13,736 bases of DNA. Origin: an uncultured Burkholderiales bacterium. Its GTDB lineage: Bacteria > Pseudomonadota > Gammaproteobacteria > Burkholderiales > Burkholderiaceae_C. The notes beneath the pieces were generated by a model, which was not told the origin of the DNA, made no database searches, and saw nothing but the letters and a program-made list of their open reading frames with translations. Both the position numbers and the translations under genes were made by a program. Of the stretch, positions 1-8,208 are shown in pieces. The stretch covers positions 1 to 13,736 of the forward strand of contig CAIODK010000181.1 in the NCBI GenBank assembly GCA_903856995.1, read 5' to 3'. Each line of letters starts with the position of its first letter. The stretch's first letter is position 1.

Positions 1-157
1 CGCGTTCACGTTCGATGGCGTTGTTGTCCATCACGGTGTCGACGACTTTTTCATGCTCGGCAAAGGTGCCGGACTGACGCAGCAACTGGTCGACCATGGT
101 AGTTTTACCGTGGTCAACGTGGGCGATGATCGCAATGTTACGAATTTGTTTACTCAT
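1..157 (-). CDS. typA: TypA/BipA translational GTPase, N-terminal fragment (cut by window edge)
   Basis: Only the first 52 codons are present; the gene continues past position 1. Translating the minus strand from the ATG at 157-155 gives MSKQIRNIAIIAHVDHGK, followed by TTMVDQLLRQSGTF. This is the G1/P-loop of a translational GTPase (AHVDHGKTT, about residues 12-20), and the following DNNAIERER is characteristic of TypA/BipA rather than EF-G or LepA. From family knowledge, BipA is a ribosome-associated GTPase involved in 50S assembly and in stress or low-temperature adaptation. The start codon overlaps the truB stop as ATGA, so it is probably translationally coupled. A GGAAAAGG ribosome-binding stretch lies inside the end of truB. 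It is the last visible gene of the rimP-nusA operon. The family assignment is secure; completeness cannot be judged. Confidence 0.93.
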   Translation of the reverse strand, partial: MSKQIRNIAIIAHVDHGKTTMVDQLLRQSGTFAEHEKVVDTVMDNNAIERER

Positions 158-1107
158 GCTAGGGCCTTTTCCAAAATTGATTGAATTTCGATGGGGCTCA
201 ATAAGCGCCCCGGAATCAGTTCACCGGCTGTCACGTGCGCAGTCCCTAAGAGGGCGTGCGGTGTTTGGCCGTATACGGCGGTGTGGGTGCAGTCGGGCCA
301 AGAGCCACGGCGGCGCACACCGCTCAAAAACCTGCCCGCATCTTCTGGGGCAAGGGTGACAGGCGTGTGTCCATCGAGCAAGGTCTCGACGGGCAACACA
401 TGTTTTTCGCGCTCAGACTCTGACAGAGCTTCTAAGTCGCTGAGGGTGATGCATTGACGCAGTGCAAAGGGGCCTGTCTGAATGCGACGCAAGGCGCTCA
501 AATGCGCGCATGTCCCGAGCGCAAATCCAATGTCTTCACCTAAAGTACGGATGTAGGTGCCTTTGCTGCACGTGGCCGTGATTTTCAACCGACGGTGACC
601 GCTCTCTGGTGTTATCTCTTCCAACGCCAAGGCATGTATAACGATGTGGCGTGCTTCACGCTCTACCTCGATACCGGCACGAGCGTAGTCATACAAGGCT
701 TTGCCATCTTTTTTCAAGGCACTGTACATTGGCGGAACCTGCGCGATGGGGCCCGTGAATTGGGCTTGTACTTCTTGCAGTTGTGCAGGTGTGAAACTCA
801 CGGATTTTTCAGCGACAACTTCGCCTTCTGCATCACCCGTACTGGTTTGCACGCCAAGCACCGCAATTGCTTCGTAAGATTTGTCTGCATCTAAATGCAA
901 CTGACTGAACTTGGTGGCAGCGCCAAAACACAGTGGCAAAACACCGGTGGCCAACGGGTCGAGAGTCCCGGTGTGGCCCGCTTTTTCAGCGCGCAGCAAC
1001 CACTTCGCCTTTTGCAAGGCGTCGTTGCTTGAGAGTCCGTAGGGTTTATCCAGCAACAACACCCCATGCACAGGGCGTCGCTGCACCCTGGTGCGCGGCG
1101 CGTTCAT
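154..1107 (-). CDS. truB: tRNA pseudouridine-55 synthase TruB
   Basis: This 317-residue protein isomerises U55 to pseudouridine in the T-loop of elongator tRNAs in the cytoplasm. The N-terminal GVLLLDKPYGLSSNDAL (residues 15-31) and the catalytic motif GHTGTLDPLATG (about 44-55, nucleophile Asp50) are intact. They are followed by KKDGKALYDYAR and by RTLGEDIG with AHLSALRR, all in the order expected for TruB. The C-terminal part (about 255-305) looks like the small PUA-like TruB domain. Length matches the family (about 300-320). The ATG at 1107-1105 lies 2 bp after the rbfA stop, with an AAGGAAG ribosome-binding site inside the rbfA end. Its TGA overlaps the typA start. No defects are seen. 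Confidence 0.97.
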   Translation of the reverse strand: MNAPRTRVQRRPVHGVLLLDKPYGLSSNDALQKAKWLLRAEKAGHTGTLDPLATGVLPLCFGAATKFSQLHLDADKSYEAIAVLGVQTSTGDAEGEVVAEKSVSFTPAQLQEVQAQFTGPIAQVPPMYSALKKDGKALYDYARAGIEVEREARHIVIHALALEEITPESGHRRLKITATCSKGTYIRTLGEDIGFALGTCAHLSALRRIQTGPFALRQCITLSDLEALSESEREKHVLPVETLLDGHTPVTLAPEDAGRFLSGVRRRGSWPDCTHTAVYGQTPHALLGTAHVTAGELIPGRLLSPIEIQSILEKALA

Positions 1108-1109
1108 GC

Positions 1110-1481
1110 TTAGTCTTCCTTCGCACGGGATGAAACGGCCTTGGCAATCAAGGCGTTCATGTCCGATGCACGCTCTGGCGTGCGGTCGTACACAAAATGC
1201 AAGGTCGGGACGGTGTGAATGTGCAAGCGTTTGAACAAACCATTGCGCAGGAACCCTGCAGCTTGGTTCAAGCCTTCGCTTGTTTTGACTGGGTCACCAT
1301 TCAAAACGCTGAAATGCACTTTGGCATGTGCGTAATCCGGCGTCACTTCCACGCCTTGCAGCGTGACCATGCCCACGCGTGGGTCTTTCAACTCACGCGC
1401 GATCAATTCGGCCAGATCGCGCTGGATCTGGTCGGCTACTTGGTAGCTACGGTTAGGGGTGCTGCTTGGTTTACGTGCCAT
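1110..1481 (-). CDS. rbfA: 30S ribosome-binding factor RbfA
   Basis: This is a 123-residue protein, the normal size for RbfA, which binds free 30S subunits and helps mature the 5' end of 16S rRNA, notably in the cold. The sequence shows the RbfA signature: an N-terminal QVADQIQRDLAELIARELKD helix, then DPRVGMVTLQGVEVTPDYAH and AKVHFSVLNG, and a closing HFVYDRTPERA. The family folds as a single KH-like domain. The ATG at 1481-1479 is 12 bp downstream of the infB stop, and a GGAA about 7 bases upstream can serve as a weak ribosome-binding site. Its place between infB and truB is the conserved bacterial order and supports co-transcription with them. Confidence 0.96.
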   Translation of the reverse strand: MARKPSSTPNRSYQVADQIQRDLAELIARELKDPRVGMVTLQGVEVTPDYAHAKVHFSVLNGDPVKTSEGLNQAAGFLRNGLFKRLHIHTVPTLHFVYDRTPERASDMNALIAKAVSSRAKED

Positions 1482-1493
1482 ACAAATTCCGCT

Positions 1494-4340
1494 TTACAGC
1501 GTACGTGCAACCTCTTTGATTTCGAAGAATTCCAACACATCGCCTTCGACGATATCGTTGTAATTCTTGACCGTCAAACCACACTCAAAGTTCTCTTTGA
1601 CTTCTTTGGCGTCGTCTTTGAAACGCTTCAAGCTGTCGAGTTCGCCCGTGAAGATGACCACGTTGTTGCGCAACAAACGCAACTTGGCGGAACGACGCAC
1701 CAGACCTGAGGTGACCATACAACCCGCGATCGCACCAATCTTGCTGACGCGCAACACTTGGCGAATTTCGGCCGTACCGATGACTTCTTCTTTCTTGTCT
1801 GGTGTGAGCATGCCGGACATGGCCGCTTTGAGTTCGTCCACAGCGTCATAAATGATGTTGTAGTAGCGAATGTCCACACCATTGTTTTCAGCCAACTTGC
1901 GCGCGCCGGCATCGGCACGCGTATTGAAACCAATGATCACAGCCTTCGAAGCGATCGACAAGTTCACATCGCTCTCACTGATGCCACCCACAGCGGCGTA
2001 CACCAACTGGACTTTGACTTCGGCGGTCGACAACTTGAGCAACGAGGCAGCCAAGGCTTCTTGCGAACCTTGTACGTCGGCTTTGACGATGATGGGCAGC
2101 AGTTTGACTTCGCCAGACGTCATGTCGGAGAACATGTTCTCCAGTTTGGACGCTTGTTGCTTGGCCAACTTGGTGTTGCGCACACGGCCTGCACGGTAGG
2201 TCGCGATTTCGCGGGCACGACGTTCGTCCGTCATGACCATGAACTCGTCGCCGGCTTGTGGCACTTCCGTGAGACCTTGAATCTCGACAGGAATAGATGG
2301 CCCCGCCGATTTGATGGATTTGCCGTTCTCGTCCAGCATGGCGCGCACGCGGCCATAGGTTTGACCGCCGAGCACCACGTCGCCCACATGGAGCGTACCG
2401 GACTGAACCAGTACCGTGGCTACAGGACCGCGGCCTTTGTCCAAACGCGCTTCAATCACCAAACCTTTGGCCATGGCGTCGACAGGTGCTTTGAGTTCCA
2501 AAATTTCGGCTTGCAAAAGCACTTGCTCGAGCAACTCATCAATACCTGCACCGGTTTTGGCGGAAACTTCGCAGAAAGGTGAATCACCACCAAACTCTTC
2601 TGGCACGACCTCTTCGGCCACCAGTTCGCCTTTGACGCGTTCTGGGTTGGCACCGGGTTTGTCAATCTTGTTGACCGCGACCACGATGGGCACGCCAGCA
2701 GCTTTCGCATGCTTGATAGCCTCTTTGGTTTGCGGCATCACACCGTCATCCGCAGCCACCACCAAGATCACAATGTCGGTTGCCTTCGCACCACGGGCAC
2801 GCATGGCCGTGAAGGCCTCGTGACCGGGCGTGTCCAAGAACGAAATCATGCCGCGCGCTGTTTCCACGTGGTAGGCACCAATGTGCTGGGTAATACCACC
2901 GGCTTCGCCCGAAGCGACTTTGGCGCGACGGATGTAATCCAGTAAAGATGTCTTTCCGTGGTCAACGTGACCCATGACCGTGACCACAGGGGCGCGAGTC
3001 AGGAATTCAGATTGATGCGCGGACGCTTCTTCTTCAGTAAATGCCTCAGGATCATCCAACGCAGCAACTACCGCTTTGTGACCCAGTTCCTCAACCAAAA
3101 TCATGGCAGTGTCTTGGTCCAAAGGCTGGTTGATGGTGGCCATTTGGCCGAGTTTCATCAACTGTTTGATCACTTCAGAGGCTTTAACTGCCATCTTGTG
3201 GGCCAATTCACCCACGGTGATGGTTTCTGGCACGTGAACTTCGAGCACGCGTGCTTCAACAGGGGCTTGAGGTGCACGGCCGTCATCACGGTCACGTTCA
3301 CGACGGCCTTTGGGGCCACCACGCCAGCTGTTACGGCCCACGCCACCACTCGAATCACCGCGAGTTTTGATGGCTTTCTTTTTGGCTTGTTCATCGGCCC
3401 AGCTGGATGACAACTTGGCGCTCTTGACTTCTTTGTTGCCAGGGGCCGCAGCACCGGCAGCGCCTGCAGCAGCAGGTGCGCCAGGACGAGCCACGCCGGG
3501 TGTACCTGCGGGCTTGTGCAAAGTCCCTTTGATGACCTTTGGATCAGGTACCGGCTCAGGCTTCTTGGCCACCATAGTTTTCTGTGGCGTGCTCATCATC
3601 AAGCGAATGCCTTCGGCTTCTGCCAAAGCTTTGCGACGACGGCTATCCAAATCGGCTGCACGAGCTGTATCTTCATCAGCACGGGCCTTGGACGCGGCAG
3701 CGGCCTGCACACGCGCAACTTCTGCGGCCTGTGCTTTGAGGTCGATCTCAGGTTCTGAGGCTTCTGCCTTTGCGTCAGTGGCTGATGAAGCAGCCACTGC
3801 GGCGGCGGCCTGAGCCAACTCTGCTTTGGCGGCCTCAGCCTTGGCTTGTTCTTTGGCTTCTTGTTCTTCGCGTAAGCGACGTTTTTCAGCCAGCTCTTCT
3901 TCTTGGCGACGGATCAATTCAGCTTGGCGGCGCGCATCTTCTTCACGACGTGCCAATTCAGCATGGTCAATCACAGGCGCGACAGAGACTTCCTCAACAG
4001 CAGGGGCTGAAGAGACTTGTACGTCTGTGGCTTCATCTTCGTCACGCTTGACGAAGGTGCGTTTTTTACGCACTTCAACTTGGATGGTGCGTGCTTTGCC
4101 TGTCGCGTCAGCTTGTTTGATCTCCGTGGTCGACTTCTTGACCAAGGTGATTTTCTTGCGCTCGGCAGATACAGTGCCATGGCTGGCTTGCAAATGGCTC
4201 AAAAGCATTTGCTTGTCACCGTCGGTCAGCGCATCGCCGGCCGAAGATTTAGGAACACCAGCTGCCTTGAGTTGCTCAAGCAGGGTGTCGGTTGGTTTTT
4301 TGAGTTCGCTTGCAAACTCGGCTACGGTCGTACTGGACAT
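1494..4340 (-). CDS. infB: Translation initiation factor IF-2
   Basis: This is a 948-residue IF-2, the GTPase that brings formyl-Met-tRNA to the 30S subunit and promotes 50S joining. The N-terminus (1-50) carries an IF2_N-type domain. Residues about 125-250 are highly charged Ala/Glu/Lys/Arg-rich and probably helical. Residues about 255-360 are a low-complexity Pro/Ala/Gly and Arg-rich linker. A second IF2_N-like domain (VPETITVGELAHKMAVKASE) covers about 370-420. The G domain has G1 GHVDHGKT (457-464), the switch GGITQHIGAY (481-490), G3 DTPGH (503-507), G4 NKID (557-560) and G5 SAK (593-595). Domains II, III and the fMet-tRNA-binding C-terminus follow. The ATG at 4340 has GAGGAAG upstream. 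Long IF-2 forms with an extended N-terminus are usual in Proteobacteria. It is 24 bp after nusA. Confidence 0.98.
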   Translation of the reverse strand: MSSTTVAEFASELKKPTDTLLEQLKAAGVPKSSAGDALTDGDKQMLLSHLQASHGTVSAERKKITLVKKSTTEIKQADATGKARTIQVEVRKKRTFVKRDEDEATDVQVSSAPAVEEVSVAPVIDHAELARREEDARRQAELIRRQEEELAEKRRLREEQEAKEQAKAEAAKAELAQAAAAVAASSATDAKAEASEPEIDLKAQAAEVARVQAAAASKARADEDTARAADLDSRRRKALAEAEGIRLMMSTPQKTMVAKKPEPVPDPKVIKGTLHKPAGTPGVARPGAPAAAGAAGAAAPGNKEVKSAKLSSSWADEQAKKKAIKTRGDSSGGVGRNSWRGGPKGRRERDRDDGRAPQAPVEARVLEVHVPETITVGELAHKMAVKASEVIKQLMKLGQMATINQPLDQDTAMILVEELGHKAVVAALDDPEAFTEEEASAHQSEFLTRAPVVTVMGHVDHGKTSLLDYIRRAKVASGEAGGITQHIGAYHVETARGMISFLDTPGHEAFTAMRARGAKATDIVILVVAADDGVMPQTKEAIKHAKAAGVPIVVAVNKIDKPGANPERVKGELVAEEVVPEEFGGDSPFCEVSAKTGAGIDELLEQVLLQAEILELKAPVDAMAKGLVIEARLDKGRGPVATVLVQSGTLHVGDVVLGGQTYGRVRAMLDENGKSIKSAGPSIPVEIQGLTEVPQAGDEFMVMTDERRAREIATYRAGRVRNTKLAKQQASKLENMFSDMTSGEVKLLPIIVKADVQGSQEALAASLLKLSTAEVKVQLVYAAVGGISESDVNLSIASKAVIIGFNTRADAGARKLAENNGVDIRYYNIIYDAVDELKAAMSGMLTPDKKEEVIGTAEIRQVLRVSKIGAIAGCMVTSGLVRRSAKLRLLRNNVVIFTGELDSLKRFKDDAKEVKENFECGLTVKNYNDIVEGDVLEFFEIKEVARTL

Positions 4341-4364
4341 ATGTGATCTTCCTCGCCATGACCG

Positions 4365-5849
4365 TTACTCTTGACCCGTGAACCAATGTTCACGTGCCTT
4401 CAAGATCAGGGTTTTGGCCTCTTCTTCGCTTTGGCCAGTGATGGCTGTGAGCTCGTCTACGGCCAAATCGGCCAAATCGTCACGGGTGTGTACGCCGCTC
4501 TCAGCCAACATAGGCAAGAACTCCGCATTTAATCCTTCGAGGTCGCGCAAATCTTGCGAAACTTCTTCGACGCTCTCTTCGCGTGCAATTTCCATGGTGA
4601 GCAGCGCATCCTTGGCACGTGTGCGCAGCTCGTTGACGGTGTCTTCGTCAAAACTTTCGATTTCCAACATCTCTTGCAATGGCACGTAGGCCACTTCTTC
4701 GAGGCTGGTGAAACCTTCTTCAATCAGAATGTCCGCGACCTCTTGGTCCACGTCCAATTTAGCCATGAACAACTCGCGGATGCTGAATGTTTCGTCAGCT
4801 TGCTTTTGCGCAGACTCAGCCGCGTCCATGATATTGATCTTCCAACCGGTCAGTTCGGCGGCTAAGCGCACGTTTTGACCGCCACGACCGATGGCGATAG
4901 CGAGGTTTTCCTCATCCACCACCACATCCATGGCGTGACGCTCTTCGTCAACCACGATGGAACTGACGTTGGCCGGAGCCAAAGCGCCGATCACGAATTG
5001 TGCGGGGTCTTCACTCCACAACACAATGTCCACGCGCTCACCTGCGAGCTCGGTGGTCACCGCATTCACGCGGGTGCCACGCACGCCGACGCAAGTACCG
5101 ATGGGGTCCACACGCTTGTCGTGGGAGATGACAGCAATCTTGGCACGTGAACCAGCATCACGGGCGCACGATTTGATCTCGAGCATGCCCTGTTCAATCT
5201 CTGGGACTTCGTGACGGAACAATTCAACCATGAACTCAGGCGCAGAGCGAGACAAGATGATGGGCGCACCGCGCAAGGTCAGGTCGACATCCATGATCAT
5301 GGCGCGTACACGGTCGCCACTGCGGAAGTTTTCCTTCGGGATCATCTCGCCACGACGCAAACGGCCTTCCACACGACCGGATTCGACAATGATGTCGCCC
5401 TTGTCCATGCGCTTGACCGTGCCGACAAAGATTTTGTCGCCGCGCGACATGAAATCATTGAGCAACATTTCACGCTCAGCATCACGAATCTTTTGCAAGA
5501 TCACTTGCTTGGCAGCCATCGCGCCAATACGACCGATAGGCAAAGACTCGATGCCCTCTTCGATGTATTCACCTTCTTCGACGTCAGCCACGCGTTCGCG
5601 GGCATCCATCAGCATCTCTTCAGCTTCTGGGTTTTGCAAGCCCGCTTCATCAGGCACAACCAACCAACGACGGAAGGTTTCGTACTCACCAGAATCACGA
5701 TTCATGGCCACACGAATGTCCACATCGCCTTGATACAGTTTTTTGGTCGCTTGGGCCAACGCCAATTCAACGGCGCCGAAAACCACATCGCGCTCGACGT
5801 TTTTCTCGCGCGAGATCGCCTCGACCAACATCAACATTTCGCGGTTCAT
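4365..5849 (-). CDS. nusA: Transcription termination/antitermination factor NusA
   Basis: This is a 494-residue NusA, almost exactly the E. coli length. It binds RNA polymerase and nascent RNA, and modulates pausing, intrinsic termination and rRNA antitermination. Domain order is complete. The N-terminal polymerase-binding domain spans about 1-130. The S1 domain spans about 136-200 (GDKIFVGTVKRMDKGDIIV). KH1 has GXXG at 255-258 (GVRG) and KH2 has GXXG at 321-324 (GRGG). Two C-terminal acidic helix-hairpin-helix repeats lie at about 370-418 and 444-492. These acidic repeats are the form typical of gamma- and betaproteobacteria. The ATG at 5849-5847 has a strong AAGGAGT ribosome-binding site. 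It lies 28 bp after rimP. In E. coli NusA represses its own operon, which is relevant to the leader hairpin upstream of rimP. Confidence 0.98.
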   Translation of the reverse strand: MNREMLMLVEAISREKNVERDVVFGAVELALAQATKKLYQGDVDIRVAMNRDSGEYETFRRWLVVPDEAGLQNPEAEEMLMDARERVADVEEGEYIEEGIESLPIGRIGAMAAKQVILQKIRDAEREMLLNDFMSRGDKIFVGTVKRMDKGDIIVESGRVEGRLRRGEMIPKENFRSGDRVRAMIMDVDLTLRGAPIILSRSAPEFMVELFRHEVPEIEQGMLEIKSCARDAGSRAKIAVISHDKRVDPIGTCVGVRGTRVNAVTTELAGERVDIVLWSEDPAQFVIGALAPANVSSIVVDEERHAMDVVVDEENLAIAIGRGGQNVRLAAELTGWKINIMDAAESAQKQADETFSIRELFMAKLDVDQEVADILIEEGFTSLEEVAYVPLQEMLEIESFDEDTVNELRTRAKDALLTMEIAREESVEEVSQDLRDLEGLNAEFLPMLAESGVHTRDDLADLAVDELTAITGQSEEEAKTLILKAREHWFTGQE

Positions 5850-5877
5850 GATCGGTTACTCCTTCTCTTACCTACGT

Positions 5878-6435
5878 TCAACGGGGCTTTTTGCCCTTGA
5901 AATCCACAATCGGGGCCAGACGCGCTTCACGCAACTCGTCCAGCGTGAAGCCCAATGCATGCATTGGGGTATCGGCTCTTTTTTTACTAATCTTTTGACC
6001 AGGCTTGGCTTTGACTTCATCACGCCAGGTGATTTGCCAACCTGCCCCGTCATCGGTGCGTTCTAAGGTGCCACGGAATTTTTTACGACTTGCCGACACT
6101 TGACCTGCGGCAGCAGCACCCATCGGGGCCTTGAGAGTCAGGTCAACCTCTTCGCCTACGAAACGCTCGTAATCGGCCTGATGGCGCAAAGGGCGGTCAA
6201 TGCCGGGTGAGGACACCTCTAGGCGAGCGTAATCAGCGCCATCGACTTCCAGCGCGAACTGCAACTGACGCGTCACGCGCTCGCAATCCTCAACATTGAT
6301 GGCCTGCACAGGGGCGTCTGCCGCCCAAGGCATATCGATCGTGATGCACAAGAGTCCCCCGGCGGAGCGTTCAATCTCTACCAGGTCGTAACCTAAGCCG
6401 GTCACGGTTTGTTCTACGATTTGCTGCAAACTCAC
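5878..6435 (-). CDS. rimP: Ribosome maturation factor RimP
   Basis: This is a 185-residue protein required for efficient 30S subunit maturation. Family hallmarks are visible: LGYDLVEIE near residue 14, NVEDCERVTRQL (48-59), and the very conserved LEVSSPGIDRPL (72-83) at the end of the N-terminal alpha/beta domain. An SH3-like C-terminal domain follows (ERFVGEEVDLTL onward). It is slightly longer than many RimP proteins because of a segment around 105-125 and a basic tail. The start is GTG at 6435-6433, chosen because it gives the family N-terminus. Only a weak AAGG sits about 12 bases upstream, so translation initiation may be modest. It is the first gene of the nusA operon, 28 bp from nusA. 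Confidence 0.95.
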   Translation of the reverse strand: MSLQQIVEQTVTGLGYDLVEIERSAGGLLCITIDMPWAADAPVQAINVEDCERVTRQLQFALEVDGADYARLEVSSPGIDRPLRHQADYERFVGEEVDLTLKAPMGAAAAGQVSASRKKFRGTLERTDDGAGWQITWRDEVKAKPGQKISKKRADTPMHALGFTLDELREARLAPIVDFKGKKPR

Positions 6436-6476
6436 GTCGAGGAATAACCTTCAAAATCAAGTGATCAAAAAACAAT

Positions 6477-6518
6477 CGACCAAAAAAAACGAGCGGTAAT
6501 TACCCGCCCGTTTGGTCG
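6477..6518 (-). terminator. Intrinsic terminator-like hairpin between yejF and rimP
   Basis: On the minus strand the arm AAACGGGCGG (6513-6504), a 7-base loop and the arm CCGCTCGTTT (6496-6487) pair over ten positions with one G-U wobble. They run straight into eight T residues (6489-6482). An outer CGACC/GGTCG pair (6518-6514 with 6481-6477) can extend the stem around the T tract. Orientation and T tract fit termination of transcripts coming from yejF. The element also lies downstream of the rimP promoter at 6529-6557, so it would be in the rimP leader RNA and could act as an attenuator. Read on the plus strand there is no T tract. Confidence 0.75.
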
Positions 6519-6528
6519 TGAAGCTCTC

Positions 6529-6557
6529 ATTGTAGCGCCTAAATGCTTGATTATCAA
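6529..6557 (-). promoter_or_regulatory. Sigma70-type promoter for the rimP-nusA-infB operon
   Basis: On the minus strand, -35 TTGATA (6557-6552) and -10 TACAAT (6534-6529) are separated by exactly 17 bp. Each hexamer matches the consensus at five of six positions. Transcription would begin near 6522, giving a leader of roughly 85-90 bases before the rimP GTG. It sits between the yejF stop and rimP and points toward rimP. It is the best promoter match I found upstream of rimP. The terminator-like hairpin begins within a few bases of the predicted start. Confidence 0.72.
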
Positions 6558-6565
6558 AGGATAAA

Positions 6566-6579
6566 CGCTATTTTTAGCG
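6566..6579 (-). terminator. Small hairpin overlapping the yejF stop codon
   Basis: CGCTA and TAGCG form a perfect 5-bp stem around a 4-base loop, overlapping the last codon and the TAA of yejF (6574-6576). On the minus strand it is followed by TTTATCC, not a clean T run. It could be a weak terminator or an RNA 3'-end stabiliser, or it could be chance. The stronger terminator candidate lies about 50 bases further on. Confidence 0.25.
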
Positions 6580-8208
6580 CAATGCCCCCACCAAAATTTG
6601 CGTATAGGGCGCTTGGGGCGTGTTCAAAATTTGATCGACTGGGCCAGACTCCACCACCTTGCCAGCTTGCATGACCATGACATGGTGCGCCATGGCGCGA
6701 ATCACCGCGACATCATGGGTGATCAACAAGTAGCTCAAACCCCGCTCACGCTGGAGTTTTTGCAAAAGTTGCAGGACTTGCAACTGCGTGGTGGCATCTA
6801 AGGCGCTGGTCGGCTCATCAAGCACCAATACCTTGGGCTGAACCACCAAAGCCCGCGCAATCGCTAGGCGCTGACGTTGCCCCCCAGAAAACTCATGTGC
6901 GTAGCGCTGCAAGAGCCCAGGAAATTCAATTTCGGTCAAGCCTACCGCAGCCAAGGTCACCAAAATGCGACGCAACCGACCCAAGGCATCCAGCTCGGGT
7001 GCGTGCAGAGTCAAACCCTCGGACACCAGCTCTTGCACATTCATGCGGGGAGACAAGGATGAGAAGGGATCTTGAAACACCACCTGTACTTGGCGACGCA
7101 ACGGCAAATCTTGAACGGACTTGCCCTGCCAAGAGGCGCCTGCGATGGAGAGCGCGCCTTGGCTGGGCACCAATCCCAAAGCGGCTAGGGCAAGCGTAGT
7201 TTTCCCGGAACCTGACTCTCCAATCACACCCAAGGTTTGGCCAGCCCGCAAGTCAAAATGAACGCCATGAACCGCCTCAAATGTGTCGCCGCCAAACCAA
7301 CCGCGCCAACCGGCACGCCTTATGGGGTAGCTAACCCTCAAACCCTTGGCTTGAATTAGCAGGGGCGCCTTCACGTTGGCGGCCACCACATCACGCGGGG
7401 GTTGGCTGTTGATGAGACGCTGCGTGTAAGGATGCTCTGGGTACGTTAGAACCACATCGACTTGGCCAGACTCAACAATGCAACCCTTCTCCATCACCAT
7501 CACCTGGTCGGCAAACTGGCGGACCGTATTCAAATCATGGGTGATCAACAACACTGCCATGCCGAAACGTTTTTGCAAATCGCTCAGCAGATCCAAAATT
7601 TGGGTGCGCAAGGACACATCCAAGGCCGTGGTCGGCTCGTCTGCCACCAACAAACGCGGGCGGCCCGCCAAAGCCATCGCAATCATCACCCGTTGGCGTT
7701 GACCGCCTGAGAGCTGATGCGGGTACATGCTGGCGCGGCGAACGGGCTCGGGGATGCCGGTGAGGTTGATCAACTCGACCGCCTCGTGCCAAGCCTCTGC
7801 CCTGCTCATGGCTCGCTTGACTTCTAGCACTTCTGCAATTTGATCCCCTACAGTGAAGAGTGGGTTGAGCGCGGTCATGGGCTCTTGAAAGACAAAGGCG
7901 ATGTCTTGGCCACGAATATTGACCAAATCGCGCTCTTTGAGCTTGATCAAGTCCAGGGTTTGTGGCGCATCGGTGGCATCGGCGCGCAATGTCTCGGCAT
8001 CTTGTGCTGTCCACAAAACGCGCCCCGAGACGCGGGCGCCTTCAAGCAACTTCACAAAACTCAGGGCGGTAACGCTCTTTCCCGAACCAGACTCGCCTAC
8101 CAAGGCGAGTTTCTCGCCTAAATCTAGGTTGAAGCTGATGCCTTTGACGACATCTTCACCTTGGAATCCAATGCGCAAATCGCGTACCTGAAGCAAAGGC
8201 AATCTCAT
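6574..8208 (-). CDS. yejF: Peptide ABC importer ATP-binding protein YejF (double ATPase)
   Basis: This is a 544-residue protein with two fused nucleotide-binding domains that powers YejABEF peptide uptake at the inner face of the membrane. Domain 1 has Walker A GESGSGKS (38-45), Q-loop FQEP (107-110), signature LSGGQRQR (166-173), Walker B with ADEP (189-192) and an H-loop THD (223-225). Domain 2 has GESGSGKT (330-337), FQDP (378-381), FSGGQRQR (440-447), LVLDEP (461-466) and THD (497-499). Both sites look catalytically complete. The frame stays open 93 codons upstream, but that part is antisense to yejE. The real start is the ATG at 8208-8206, which begins MRLPLLQVRDLRIGF and overlaps the yejE stop as ATGA, indicating coupled translation. 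Confidence 0.96.
   Translation of the reverse strand: MRLPLLQVRDLRIGFQGEDVVKGISFNLDLGEKLALVGESGSGKSVTALSFVKLLEGARVSGRVLWTAQDAETLRADATDAPQTLDLIKLKERDLVNIRGQDIAFVFQEPMTALNPLFTVGDQIAEVLEVKRAMSRAEAWHEAVELINLTGIPEPVRRASMYPHQLSGGQRQRVMIAMALAGRPRLLVADEPTTALDVSLRTQILDLLSDLQKRFGMAVLLITHDLNTVRQFADQVMVMEKGCIVESGQVDVVLTYPEHPYTQRLINSQPPRDVVAANVKAPLLIQAKGLRVSYPIRRAGWRGWFGGDTFEAVHGVHFDLRAGQTLGVIGESGSGKTTLALAALGLVPSQGALSIAGASWQGKSVQDLPLRRQVQVVFQDPFSSLSPRMNVQELVSEGLTLHAPELDALGRLRRILVTLAAVGLTEIEFPGLLQRYAHEFSGGQRQRLAIARALVVQPKVLVLDEPTSALDATTQLQVLQLLQKLQRERGLSYLLITHDVAVIRAMAHHVMVMQAGKVVESGPVDQILNTPQAPYTQILVGALR

Noticed and set aside
1197..1709. Plus-strand open frame (170 codons) across the rbfA/infB boundary
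   Set aside because: It lies opposite two well-identified genes, with composition of a reverse-complement shadow.
1758..2582. Long plus-strand open frame (274 codons) inside infB
   Set aside because: It is antisense to the conserved GTPase and C-terminal domains of IF-2. Its His/Arg/Phe-rich composition is typical of a shadow frame.
3300..4340. Possible repeat array in the Ala/Glu/Lys-rich part of infB
   Set aside because: The low complexity comes from the natural IF-2 linker composition. I found no regular unit length.
5211..5900. Plus-strand open frame (229 codons) over nusA
   Set aside because: It is antisense to the NusA N-terminal, S1 and start regions. It has no recognisable domain and no ribosome-binding context of its own.
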